Positions 17,694 through 25,640 of a DNA stretch of 64,000 nucleotides are shown in pieces. The notes beneath the pieces are model-generated. The model searched no databases. It was not told the origin of the DNA and saw only the letters and a program-made list of their open reading frames with translations. The stretch is from JAKAWQ01 sp963745975. GTDB taxonomy: Bacteria > Pseudomonadota > Alphaproteobacteria > Acetobacterales > Acetobacteraceae. A program made the translations under genes and the position numbers. Every line of letters begins with the position of its first letter. Position 1 is the first letter of the stretch. Where the stretch lies: assembly GCA_963745975.1 (NCBI GenBank), contig CAVUZJ010000003.1:21321-85320 (forward strand), in the 5' to 3' direction.

Positions 17694-19295
17694 TCAGACG
17701 CGATGCACATTCCACGGATAGGGCGCGGCCCCGTCGATGATGCCGGCGAGCGTGCTCCGATAGGCGGTGCGGATGTAGAACTGCCCGAGCGGCACCGTGG
17801 GGACGTCGTTGAATGCGAGCGCCTGCATCTTGGCCCCGATCGCCTGCCGCGCGGCCTCGGTCGGCGCGGAGAGCCAGTCGGCGTTCAGCGCCATCATCGC
17901 ATCGCTCTTGTACCAGCCGAACCAGCCCTTGAGGCCCTGGCCGAGAATGATTGGATTGACGGCGGGATTGTAGAGCGAAATTCCTTCCCACCAGGTGTGG
18001 AAGATCGTCCAGCCGCCCTGGTCGACGGGCTTCCTGCTCGCCCGCCGCTGCACCACCGTGCCCCAGTCGGTCTCGACGAGCTGGACATTGAGCCCGAGCT
18101 TTTTGAGCGTGGCATAGGTGATCTCGCCGAAGGGCTGGATCGAGGGGAAGTCGGTCGGGTTGATGATGACGATCTTCTCGCCGCCGTACTTGGCCGCCTC
18201 GATCAGCTTCTTCGCTGCCGCCAGATCCGGCGCCTTGGCCATCGGGTCGGGGTTGGGCGGAACGCCGTAGGTCGTGCCGATCGGGAAGAAGGAGTGGCAG
18301 ATCGTGAAGTTCTTGGGATCGTTCGCCGTCACCGCGCGCATGTACGACGACTGGTCGGTCGCCATCATCACCGCCTGGCGCATCAGCACATTGTCGAACG
18401 GCGGGAAGAGCTCGTTGAAGCGCAGGCACCCCATATAGCCGGTCGGGTTGCCCTGGCCGATCACCACGTCCTTGTTCGCCGCCAGCAGCGGAATCAGGTT
18501 CGGCAGGACGAGCTCCCACCAATCGACCTCGCCCGACTGCAGCGCCGCCACCGCCGTCCCGGGATCGGTGATGACGTGCCACTCGATGCGGTCGAAATTC
18601 ACCACCTTCCCGCCGGCGGCCCAGCTCGGCTTTTCCTGCCGCGGCACGTATCCCGCGAATTTGGAGAAGACCGCGCGGCTGCCCGAGACGTACTCTTTCG
18701 CCTCGAACACGCAGGGCCCGGAGCCGATCACCTGGTCGATGGTGATCGCCTTCGCCGCCGGCTGCGAGGCGATGTGCTCGGGCATGATGAAGGGAACGTT
18801 GGACGCCGGCTTGGCGAGCGCCGCATCGAGCAGCGGGAACGGCTTCTTGAGCCGGATCTCGAAGGATTTGTCGGCCCTCACCACGTAGCTGTCCACGGCG
18901 GCGGCGAGATCCTCGCCGAACGGATCGACCGTGGCCCAGCGCTTGATGCTGGCGATGCAGTCCGCGGCGCGCACGGGGCTGCCGTCATGGAACTTGAGCC
19001 CGTCGCGCAAGGTGATGGTCCAGGTCCGCCCGTCGCTCGAAATCGTGTGCCCGGCGGCCATCTGCGGGTGCGGCATGAGATGCTCGTCCACCGCATAAAG
19101 CGTGTCCCATACGTAATAGGCGTAGTTCTGCGTCACCGCCGCGGTGGTGGTGATCGGGTCGAAAAGCGTTAGATTCGCCTGCGGAACGAACTTCAGGACG
19201 CTCGGGGCGGCCGAGATCGCCGGGCGGGGCAAGGCGGCGGCCGCAGCCATCCCACCCGCCGCGCCCAAAAGGGTGCGCCGTTTCATCATCGCCAT
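17694..19295 (-). CDS. dppA: Dipeptide-type ABC transporter periplasmic binding protein (SBP_bac_5 family)
   Basis: A 533-residue extracytoplasmic binding protein. The N terminus KRRTLLGAAGG plus an Ala-rich stretch ending PAISAAP looks like a Tat-type signal. The mature part has the family signature WTITLRDGLKFHDGSPVRA about residues 90-110 and the C-terminal lobe of family 5 binding proteins. First gene of dppABCDF. The substrate is not predictable: peptides, glutathione and other small molecules are all bound by relatives. Confidence 0.9.
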   Translation of the reverse strand: MAMMKRRTLLGAAGGMAAAAALPRPAISAAPSVLKFVPQANLTLFDPITTTAAVTQNYAYYVWDTLYAVDEHLMPHPQMAAGHTISSDGRTWTITLRDGLKFHDGSPVRAADCIASIKRWATVDPFGEDLAAAVDSYVVRADKSFEIRLKKPFPLLDAALAKPASNVPFIMPEHIASQPAAKAITIDQVIGSGPCVFEAKEYVSGSRAVFSKFAGYVPRQEKPSWAAGGKVVNFDRIEWHVITDPGTAVAALQSGEVDWWELVLPNLIPLLAANKDVVIGQGNPTGYMGCLRFNELFPPFDNVLMRQAVMMATDQSSYMRAVTANDPKNFTICHSFFPIGTTYGVPPNPDPMAKAPDLAAAKKLIEAAKYGGEKIVIINPTDFPSIQPFGEITYATLKKLGLNVQLVETDWGTVVQRRASRKPVDQGGWTIFHTWWEGISLYNPAVNPIILGQGLKGWFGWYKSDAMMALNADWLSAPTEAARQAIGAKMQALAFNDVPTVPLGQFYIRTAYRSTLAGIIDGAAPYPWNVHRV

Positions 19296-19376
19296 CGCCT
19301 CCGTTGGAATTTTCGCTCTCCCAGGCTCACGGTAGGGGATGCCCCGGGACCCGGCAAGCGGGAAACGCCCCGGCTC

Positions 19377-19928
19377 TCAGGCCGCGAGTGGCGGCGCCAT
19401 TCCCTCCGGGAGGGCCGCGCCGAAGGCGTTGAGCGTCATCGCGACCATCGTGTAGTAGCCGACCAGCCCGACCAGCTCGACCATGCCACGCTCGCCGAAG
19501 CGGCCGAGCCCGCGGCGAAAGAGCGCCTCGTCGAGCCCGTGGGTGCGGCTGAGCGAGGCCGCCAGCGCATAGGTCAGCGCCTCGTCCTCGTCCGCGAACG
19601 CGGGTTCGGCGCGCGCGGCGATCGCGTCCGCCACCGCCGGCGCGAGCCCCGCCTTCTCGGCAAGCGGACGGTGCATGTACCACTCGTATTGGGCGGTCGT
19701 CGCCCGCGCCGTGACCAGGATCGCCAGCTCCCGGAGCTTCGCGGGCAGGCTCGACTCGAACCGGAGGAACGCCCCCAGCCGCTGCGCCGGGTCGGCGAGG
19801 CCGGGGCTCTTCAGCCAGAACGGCACCGGCCCGCGCACGCCCCCGCGCGGCCCCGCCACCACCGCCTCATAGACCCGAAGCTGCTCGGCATCGAGCTTCT
19901 CCACCTCGATCGGCGCCAACCGGCTCAT
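19377..19928 (-). CDS. Carboxymuconolactone decarboxylase (CMD/AhpD-like) family protein
   Basis: A 183-residue all-helical protein: LRELAILVTARATTAQYEWYMH is the conserved CMD core helix, followed by a second family helix MVELVGLVGYYTMVAMTLNAF. The CxxC of AhpD-type peroxidases is absent, so a redox role like AhpD is unlikely; it belongs to the broad hydrolase/decarboxylase-like CMD group of unknown substrate. It is transcribed away from cfa, with about 100 bp between the two starts. Confidence 0.82.
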   Translation of the reverse strand: MSRLAPIEVEKLDAEQLRVYEAVVAGPRGGVRGPVPFWLKSPGLADPAQRLGAFLRFESSLPAKLRELAILVTARATTAQYEWYMHRPLAEKAGLAPAVADAIAARAEPAFADEDEALTYALAASLSRTHGLDEALFRRGLGRFGERGMVELVGLVGYYTMVAMTLNAFGAALPEGMAPPLAA

Positions 19929-20028
19929 CGCTTGCCCGTCCTCCCTACTCTCTCGGCCGCGCTCTGCTTAACATGGCCAGGGCTTTGCCAGGAGGCTGGG
20001 CTTTGCCAGGAGGGGTGAGCGGAGAAGG

Positions 20029-21246
20029 ATGGCCATGCTCGAACGCCTGCTCGCCGGCTTCATCCGCGAGGGCCGGCTCACCGTGCTCACCGCCGGCGGC
20101 CGCCGGCTGACCTTCGGGGCGCCCGCGCCCGGGGTCACGGATGTCACCGTCCGCTTCCGCAGCCGCGCGAGCCTTGCCCGGGTGGCGCTCCGCCCCGCCG
20201 TCCATTTCGGCGAGGCCTATATGAACGGCGACCTCGTGCTCGAGAAAGGCGGGCTGGCCGATCTCTTCGAGCTCTGCGGGCGCAATCTCCGCAATCGCGG
20301 ACCCGCGCGGCGCGGCCTGCTCCGGCGCGCCTTCCGCGAGATCGCCCACCGCCTCCAGCAGCACAACCCGATCCCCGTCGCGCGGCGCAACGTCGCCCAC
20401 CACTACGACCTCTCCGAGACCCTATTCCGCCTGTTCCTCGATTCCGACCTCAACTATTCCTGTGCCTATTTCGCCACGCCCGATCTCTCGCTCGAGGAGG
20501 CGCAGCGCGCCAAGCAGCGCCGCATCGCGGCCAAGCTCCGCTTGCGCCCGGGCAACCGCGTGCTCGATATCGGCTGCGGCTGGGGCAGCCTCGCCCTGGC
20601 GCTCGCCGGCATGGAAGAGGTGAGCGTGCGCGGCATCACCCTCTCGGCCGAGCAGCACGCGCGCGCCGCGGCCCGCGCGGCCGCGTCCGGCCTTGCCGGG
20701 CGCGTGCGCTTCTCGCTCGCCGATTACCGCGAGGTCGAAGGGAGCTTCGACCGCATCGTTTCGGTCGGCATGTTCGAGCACGTGGGCTCGCCGCACTACG
20801 GGCGCTTCTTCGAGACGATCGGCCGGCTCCTCGCGCCTGACGGCGTCGCCTTGATCCATTCGATCGGCCGCATGGACACGCCCGGCCTCACCGATGCCTG
20901 GACGCGAAAGTACATTTTTCCCGGCGGCTACATTCCTGCCCTTTCGGAGGTGCTGCCCGCGGTCGAGCGCGCCGGCCTCTGGGCAACCGATATCGAGATA
21001 CTCCGGCTCCATTACGCCGAGACGCTCCGCCATTGGCGCGAGCGGTTCCTCGCGAAGAAGGCGGTGCTCCGCGACATCTACGACGAGCGCTTCTGCCGCA
21101 TGTGGGAATTCTATCTCGCCGGCAGCGAGATGGGATTCCGCCATGGCGGGCTGATGGTCTTCCAGCTTCAGCTCGCCCGTCGGATCGAGACGCTGCCGCT
21201 CACGCGCGATTACATCCGCGCCTCCGAATCCGCCCTTCCGGGCTGA
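20029..21246 (+). CDS. cfa: Cyclopropane-fatty-acyl-phospholipid synthase
   Basis: A 405-residue SAM-dependent enzyme that adds a methylene bridge across unsaturated acyl chains of membrane phospholipids. It has an N-terminal lipid-binding region (about 1-100, with HFGEAYMNGDL) and then VAHHYDLS and LNYSCAYF. The SAM motif VLDIGCGWGS lies about residue 180, followed by SVGMFEHVG and the C-terminal MGFRHGG. ATG 20029 is given; ATG 20035 has better spacing from AGAAGG and is an equally good start. Cfa enzymes harden membranes in stationary phase or acid, but no promoter evidence for that is visible here. Confidence 0.95.
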   Translation: MAMLERLLAGFIREGRLTVLTAGGRRLTFGAPAPGVTDVTVRFRSRASLARVALRPAVHFGEAYMNGDLVLEKGGLADLFELCGRNLRNRGPARRGLLRRAFREIAHRLQQHNPIPVARRNVAHHYDLSETLFRLFLDSDLNYSCAYFATPDLSLEEAQRAKQRRIAAKLRLRPGNRVLDIGCGWGSLALALAGMEEVSVRGITLSAEQHARAAARAAASGLAGRVRFSLADYREVEGSFDRIVSVGMFEHVGSPHYGRFFETIGRLLAPDGVALIHSIGRMDTPGLTDAWTRKYIFPGGYIPALSEVLPAVERAGLWATDIEILRLHYAETLRHWRERFLAKKAVLRDIYDERFCRMWEFYLAGSEMGFRHGGLMVFQLQLARRIETLPLTRDYIRASESALPG

Positions 21247-21280
21247 TCGAATCCTTGGCGCCCGAGGTCAGTGTCTGAAG

Positions 21281-22510
21281 GTGCCTGAGCCCCCTCTCCA
21301 CCCGCGCCGCCTCACGCTCGCGGTCGGCTGCACCCAGGTCATCTCCTGGGGAGTGACGTTCTATCTCCCTGCCGTTATCGCCGCGCCCGCCGCCGCGAGC
21401 CTCGGCGCCTCGCGCGTCGCGGCGGTCGGCGGAATCTCGTGGGCCCTCCTGGTCGCCGGCTTCATCGCCCCGCGCGTCGGCCGCCGCATCGATCGCGCCG
21501 GCGGCCGGCTCGTCCTCGCCGCGAGCGCGCTGGTGATCGCAGCCGGCCTGGCGATCCTCGCCGCCGCACCCGGCCTCGCGCTCTGGTATCTTGGCTGGAC
21601 GGTGCTCGGCATCGGCATGGCATTAGGCCTCTACGACGCTGCCTTCGCGACCGTGGGGTTGCTGCTTGGGCCCGCGGCGGCCCCCGCCATCACCGGCATC
21701 ACGCTGATCGCCGGCTTCGCGAGCACTGTCTTCTGGACTGTCGGCGCCTTCCTCGCGGCCGCGATCGGCTGGCGCAGCCTCCTTCTCTGCTATGCCGCGC
21801 TCGAGCTTGCGGTGAACCTCCCGCTCGTCCTCCTGTTCGTCCCAAAGTTTCGCTCCGGGCATGAAGCCGGGCTCGCCCGCGAGGAGGAACAGGGAAAGGA
21901 ACAGGGAAAGGAGCAGAGCGGGCCTGTCCCGAGCCACGCAGATGGACGCTCGCTCGTCTGCCTCTCGGTCTATTTCACGCTCCGCTGGCTCATCACTTCC
22001 GCGATCGCCGTCTATGTCCTGGAGCTTTTTACCGGGGTCGGGCTTACGCACGGCCACGCCGTGTTCGTTGCCGCACTGTTCGGCCCGAGCCAGGTTGCGG
22101 GCCGCATCGTCGATTGGGCGCTCACCCGGCGGCTCGGTATTCTCGCGCGCGCCCGGGTGGCGGCGGCGCTGCTCCCGCTCGGCGTCGCCCTGCTCGTTCT
22201 CGGCGGCCCCGCCGCGGCGGCCGCTTTCGCGGTTCTTTACGGCATGAGCAACGGCGTGCTCACCATCAACCGCGGCACGCTGCCGATGGTCATCTTCGGT
22301 CCCGCGGGCTACGCCACGCGGCTCGGCTGGCTCGCCATGCCGGTGCTGCTTGCGCAAGCGGCGGCGCCCACGCTCGCCGCGCCGGTGATCGCCGTGCTCC
22401 CACCATTGGATTTCTTTCTGCTCGCGGGCCTGATCGCGGCGTTGGCAGGTCTCTTCCTGATTCCCGTCCACGCGCGCTACGCATTGCCGGTGCGCCAGCG
22501 GGGCGTTTAG
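21281..22510 (+). CDS. MFS transporter
   Basis: A 409-residue protein with 12 predicted membrane helices in two halves, starting at GTG 21281 after a GAAG motif. The N-terminal half has RVGRRIDRAGGRLVLA, a typical helix 2-3 loop. The long central cytoplasmic loop contains a short tandem EQGKEQGKEQ run (near 21890-21916) reflecting a 12-bp duplication. Neighbouring genes do not reveal the substrate. It may be cotranscribed with cfa (34 nt gap) and with the methyltransferase 10 nt downstream. Confidence 0.85.
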   Translation: MPEPPLHPRRLTLAVGCTQVISWGVTFYLPAVIAAPAAASLGASRVAAVGGISWALLVAGFIAPRVGRRIDRAGGRLVLAASALVIAAGLAILAAAPGLALWYLGWTVLGIGMALGLYDAAFATVGLLLGPAAAPAITGITLIAGFASTVFWTVGAFLAAAIGWRSLLLCYAALELAVNLPLVLLFVPKFRSGHEAGLAREEEQGKEQGKEQSGPVPSHADGRSLVCLSVYFTLRWLITSAIAVYVLELFTGVGLTHGHAVFVAALFGPSQVAGRIVDWALTRRLGILARARVAAALLPLGVALLVLGGPAAAAAFAVLYGMSNGVLTINRGTLPMVIFGPAGYATRLGWLAMPVLLAQAAAPTLAAPVIAVLPPLDFFLLAGLIAALAGLFLIPVHARYALPVRQRGV

Positions 22511-22520
22511 GCTCTGCGCC

Positions 22521-24188
22521 ATGACCGGCCTTCCCCGTTTCCATTGGCCCGCGGCGGGAGTTCCGGCGCGGCGTATGAGCTGCCCGCAGTGCGAGGCGAC
22601 GGACGAGAAGCCCGTGCTCGTTTCGATCGGCTGGCACACCAGGGATAATCCGGATCGACGAAACGACGTGCTCTCCTGCCCTTGCTGCGGGGCCGCCTTC
22701 TACGACGATCGGACCCCGCCCGATTACACCGACCCGAACATCGCCGAGCAGGGTCGCGCCGAATTCTACCTCCAGCAGGGCACGGGACTCTGGCAGAGCG
22801 CCGGCCTGCTCGCACGCATCCGCCGACCTGCCGGCACGCGCTATATCGAGGTCGGGTGCGGGCTCGGCTTCGGACTCGACTTCGCGATCCACGGCCTCGG
22901 CTGGCAGGGCAGCGGCTTCGACCCCTCGCCGATCGCCGCCGAGGGACGCGCGCGCCTCGGCCTGCCGATAACGCTCGACTATTTTTCGGCAGGCGAGCCC
23001 GATGCTTGCGACGTTTTGCTGGCGGCCGAGGTCATCGAACACGTCCCCTCGCCGCGCGAATTCCTCCTCATGCTTCGGAACGCCCTCGCCGCGGACGGCG
23101 TGCTCGTGCTCACGACGCCCGACGCCGCCGCGATCCGCCCGGGAACGCCCTCCGGCGCGCTCGTGCCGCTGCTTTCGCCCGGCCTGCACCTGATCCTGCA
23201 AAGCGAGCGGAGCCTCGCCTGTCTGCTCGCGGAATGCGGTTTCGGGCATGTGGCGATCGAGCGTGATTCCTACTCGCTGGTGGCCTTTGCCTCGCGCGCG
23301 CCGCTCGATCTCGGTGCGGACCGCGCAGCCGCGCGCGCGCTCTATCGCGACTGGCTCCGCAAACGCGCCGCGAGCATGGCGCACGATCCGGGGCTCTATG
23401 TCGCCTTCGCCGGCCACGCGCTTTGGGAATCGGTCAATGACGCCGATCTGGCGACCGCCCGCGCGGTCGCGCCCGCGCTCGCCGCGTACCTCGAGCGGCG
23501 CTTCGCCATCGCGATCGACGCGCCGCTGCCGCTGCCTGCGGAAATTCGCACGGCCGCGCTCGCGGGTCTTGCGGATCTGATGCCGCTCAACCTGCCGGCG
23601 ATCCTCTTTTCGCGCGCCATCATGCGCCTTCACGCCGGCGAGCGCCGCGCGGACGTCCGCCCGCTCTTCGCGGCCGCGGCCGAGGCGGCCGGCGCGCTGC
23701 GCCGGGCGCTCGCCGAGCGCATGCTCGAGGATGGCGAGACCGAGGATATCGCATGGACCGCGGCGGCGGAGACGCTGCTTTGCGATGCCGAAGCGGGAGC
23801 GCCCGGCCTCCTCGCGCGCCTTGCCGATCTCCCCGCGGCACCCGGGGAGAAAGAGGGCGCCGAACGCCGCCGCGACATCGCGCGGCGTGCGCTCGTCGGT
23901 CTCGTCAATGCCGGGCATTACGCGCCCGCGCGCGCGCTCGCCCGGGCGGAGGGCCTCGATCGCGAGGGCGAGACGCTGCTTGCGCCCGGCCCACTGTACG
24001 TGACCCGGCGCGACATGCTGTTCGCCCTTGCCATGCTCGAGATCCAGAAGGGCGGCGATCCCGCCCGCGCCTCGTCCCTCTTCGCTCGCGTGCGCTCGGC
24101 GCTGGAGACGGAGGGCGCGCCGCCGTCCGAGCTCTATTGGGCGGCCCTGCGCGGCGAGGCGGCGGCCGCAGCGCAGCATGTTTTATGA
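22521..24188 (+). CDS. Zinc-ribbon class I SAM-dependent methyltransferase with helical C-terminal domain
   Basis: A 555-residue protein. Residues about 20-60 carry two CxxC pairs (MSCPQCEA and LSCPCCGA), likely a zinc ribbon. Residues about 105-230 form a methyltransferase domain with motif I YIEVGCGLGFG and EVIEHVPSPREF, as in Methyltransf_23 enzymes. The remaining 300 residues are Ala-rich helices, possibly TPR-like (YAPARALARAEGL). Such proteins often modify sugars or polysaccharide intermediates, but the substrate here is unknown. It sits 10 nt after the MFS gene and 63 nt before coxM; a link to CO oxidation is not evident. Confidence 0.75.
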   Translation: MTGLPRFHWPAAGVPARRMSCPQCEATDEKPVLVSIGWHTRDNPDRRNDVLSCPCCGAAFYDDRTPPDYTDPNIAEQGRAEFYLQQGTGLWQSAGLLARIRRPAGTRYIEVGCGLGFGLDFAIHGLGWQGSGFDPSPIAAEGRARLGLPITLDYFSAGEPDACDVLLAAEVIEHVPSPREFLLMLRNALAADGVLVLTTPDAAAIRPGTPSGALVPLLSPGLHLILQSERSLACLLAECGFGHVAIERDSYSLVAFASRAPLDLGADRAAARALYRDWLRKRAASMAHDPGLYVAFAGHALWESVNDADLATARAVAPALAAYLERRFAIAIDAPLPLPAEIRTAALAGLADLMPLNLPAILFSRAIMRLHAGERRADVRPLFAAAAEAAGALRRALAERMLEDGETEDIAWTAAAETLLCDAEAGAPGLLARLADLPAAPGEKEGAERRRDIARRALVGLVNAGHYAPARALARAEGLDREGETLLAPGPLYVTRRDMLFALAMLEIQKGGDPARASSLFARVRSALETEGAPPSELYWAALRGEAAAAAQHVL

Positions 24189-24251
24189 CTGGCCGGGACC
24201 ACCCGGCCCTCCCATACTCGTGGTCCAAAAATAAGGGGGGAGGAAACGGCC

Positions 24252-25115
24252 ATGATCCCAGGCGCCTTCGCCTATCACCGACCGCGGAGCCTTGCCGAGG
24301 CCGTGGCCCTCTGCGCCGCCCATCCGGATGACGGCCGGCCGCTCGCCGGCGGCCACAGCCTCGTGCCGATGATGAAGCTCCGGCTCGCCACGCCCGATCA
24401 CCTGATCGATCTCGGCGCCATCGGCGAGCTGCGGGGGGTGCGCCGCGAGGGGACCGACTGGATCATCGGCGCCACCACCACCCAGGCCGCGCTGATCGAA
24501 GATGCCGCGCTCGGCGCCGCGATCCCGATCCTGCGCGAGACCGCGCTGCAGATCGCCGATCCGCAGGTGCGCGCCTGCGGCACGCTCGGCGGCAACGTTG
24601 CCAACGGCGATCCGGGCAACGACATGCCGGCGCTGATGATGTGCCTCGGCGCGAGCTACCTTCTGGCCGGGGCGAACGGCACGCGCGAGGTGATGGCGGA
24701 AAAGTTCTACCAGGGCGCCTATCTCACCGCGCTCGCGCCCGGGGAGATCCTCACCGAAATCCGTATTCCGAGCCCGCCTGCCGGCCACGGCTACGGTTAC
24801 GAAAAACTCAAGCGCAAGATCGGCGACTATGCGACCGCGGCGGCCGCCGTGATGCTGACGCTTGCCGGAGGACGGATCGCTACCGTAACGATCGGCCTCA
24901 CCAATGTCGCGCCGACCCCGCTGCTCGCCGCGGACGCCGCCGCCGGGCTGATCGGGCGGGCGCCCGAGGCGGCCGCCTTCGCCGAGGCCGCCCGCCGCGC
25001 CGAGGCGATCGCCGATCCCACCGAAGATGGCCGCGGCCCGGCCGACTACCGGCGGAAGATGGCGGGCGTGATGGTCCGCCGCGCGCTCGTCCGCGCCGCC
25101 GCGCGCGCCGCTTGA
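24252..25115 (+). CDS. coxM: Aerobic carbon monoxide dehydrogenase, medium (FAD) subunit
   Basis: A 287-residue flavoprotein of the CO dehydrogenase/xanthine dehydrogenase family. The FAD-binding motifs AGGHSLVPMMK (about residue 35) and TLGGNVANGDPGND (about 115) are intact. It passes electrons from the [2Fe-2S] clusters of CoxS to the respiratory chain. A strong GGGGGGAGGAAAC ribosome site precedes the start. It is the first gene of a coxMSLDE operon in the order M-S-L typical of form I enzymes, with 12 nt to coxS. Confidence 0.95.
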   Translation: MIPGAFAYHRPRSLAEAVALCAAHPDDGRPLAGGHSLVPMMKLRLATPDHLIDLGAIGELRGVRREGTDWIIGATTTQAALIEDAALGAAIPILRETALQIADPQVRACGTLGGNVANGDPGNDMPALMMCLGASYLLAGANGTREVMAEKFYQGAYLTALAPGEILTEIRIPSPPAGHGYGYEKLKRKIGDYATAAAAVMLTLAGGRIATVTIGLTNVAPTPLLAADAAAGLIGRAPEAAAFAEAARRAEAIADPTEDGRGPADYRRKMAGVMVRRALVRAAARAA

Positions 25116-25127
25116 GGGGGAAAAACC

Positions 25128-25640
25128 ATGGCGAAAACCGCGATCGCGCTCAGCGTCAACGGCGCCGAAGTGGAGGCGCTGGTCGAGCCGCGCACCCTGC
25201 TCATTCATTTTCTCCGCGAGCAGCTCAACCTCACCGGCGCCCATATCGGCTGCGACACCAGCCATTGCGGCGCCTGCACCGTCGATCTCGACGGGCGGTC
25301 GGTCAAATCCTGCACGCTCTTCGCGGTGCAGGCGGATGGGGGAAAAATCCGCACCATCGAGGGCATCGCCGAGGCCGACGGCACGCTCCATCCGTTGCAG
25401 GAGGGATTTCGCGAGATGCACGGCCTGCAATGCGGCTTCTGCACGCCCGGGATGATCGTCCGCGCCTGGCGGCTGTTGCAGGAGAACCCGCGCCCCACCG
25501 AGGACGAGATCCGCATCGGCATCTCCGGCAATCTCTGCCGCTGCACCGGCTATCAGAACATCGTCCGCGCGATCCAGTTCGCAGCCGCAAAGCTCGCGGG
25601 CGATTCCCTCAAGGAGGCCGCCCAGGAGGCTACGGTATGA
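25128..25640 (+). CDS. coxS: Aerobic carbon monoxide dehydrogenase, small (2x[2Fe-2S]) subunit
   Basis: A 170-residue iron-sulfur protein. The plant-type ferredoxin cluster ligands are in GCDTSHCGACTVD with the fourth Cys in KSCTLF. The second, all-helical cluster domain has QCGFCTPGM and CRCTGYQNIV. It relays electrons between the Mo-Cu site in CoxL and FAD in CoxM. The stop overlaps the coxL start by 4 bp (ATGA), indicating translational coupling. GGGGGAAAAACC precedes the ATG. Confidence 0.96.
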   Translation: MAKTAIALSVNGAEVEALVEPRTLLIHFLREQLNLTGAHIGCDTSHCGACTVDLDGRSVKSCTLFAVQADGGKIRTIEGIAEADGTLHPLQEGFREMHGLQCGFCTPGMIVRAWRLLQENPRPTEDEIRIGISGNLCRCTGYQNIVRAIQFAAAKLAGDSLKEAAQEATV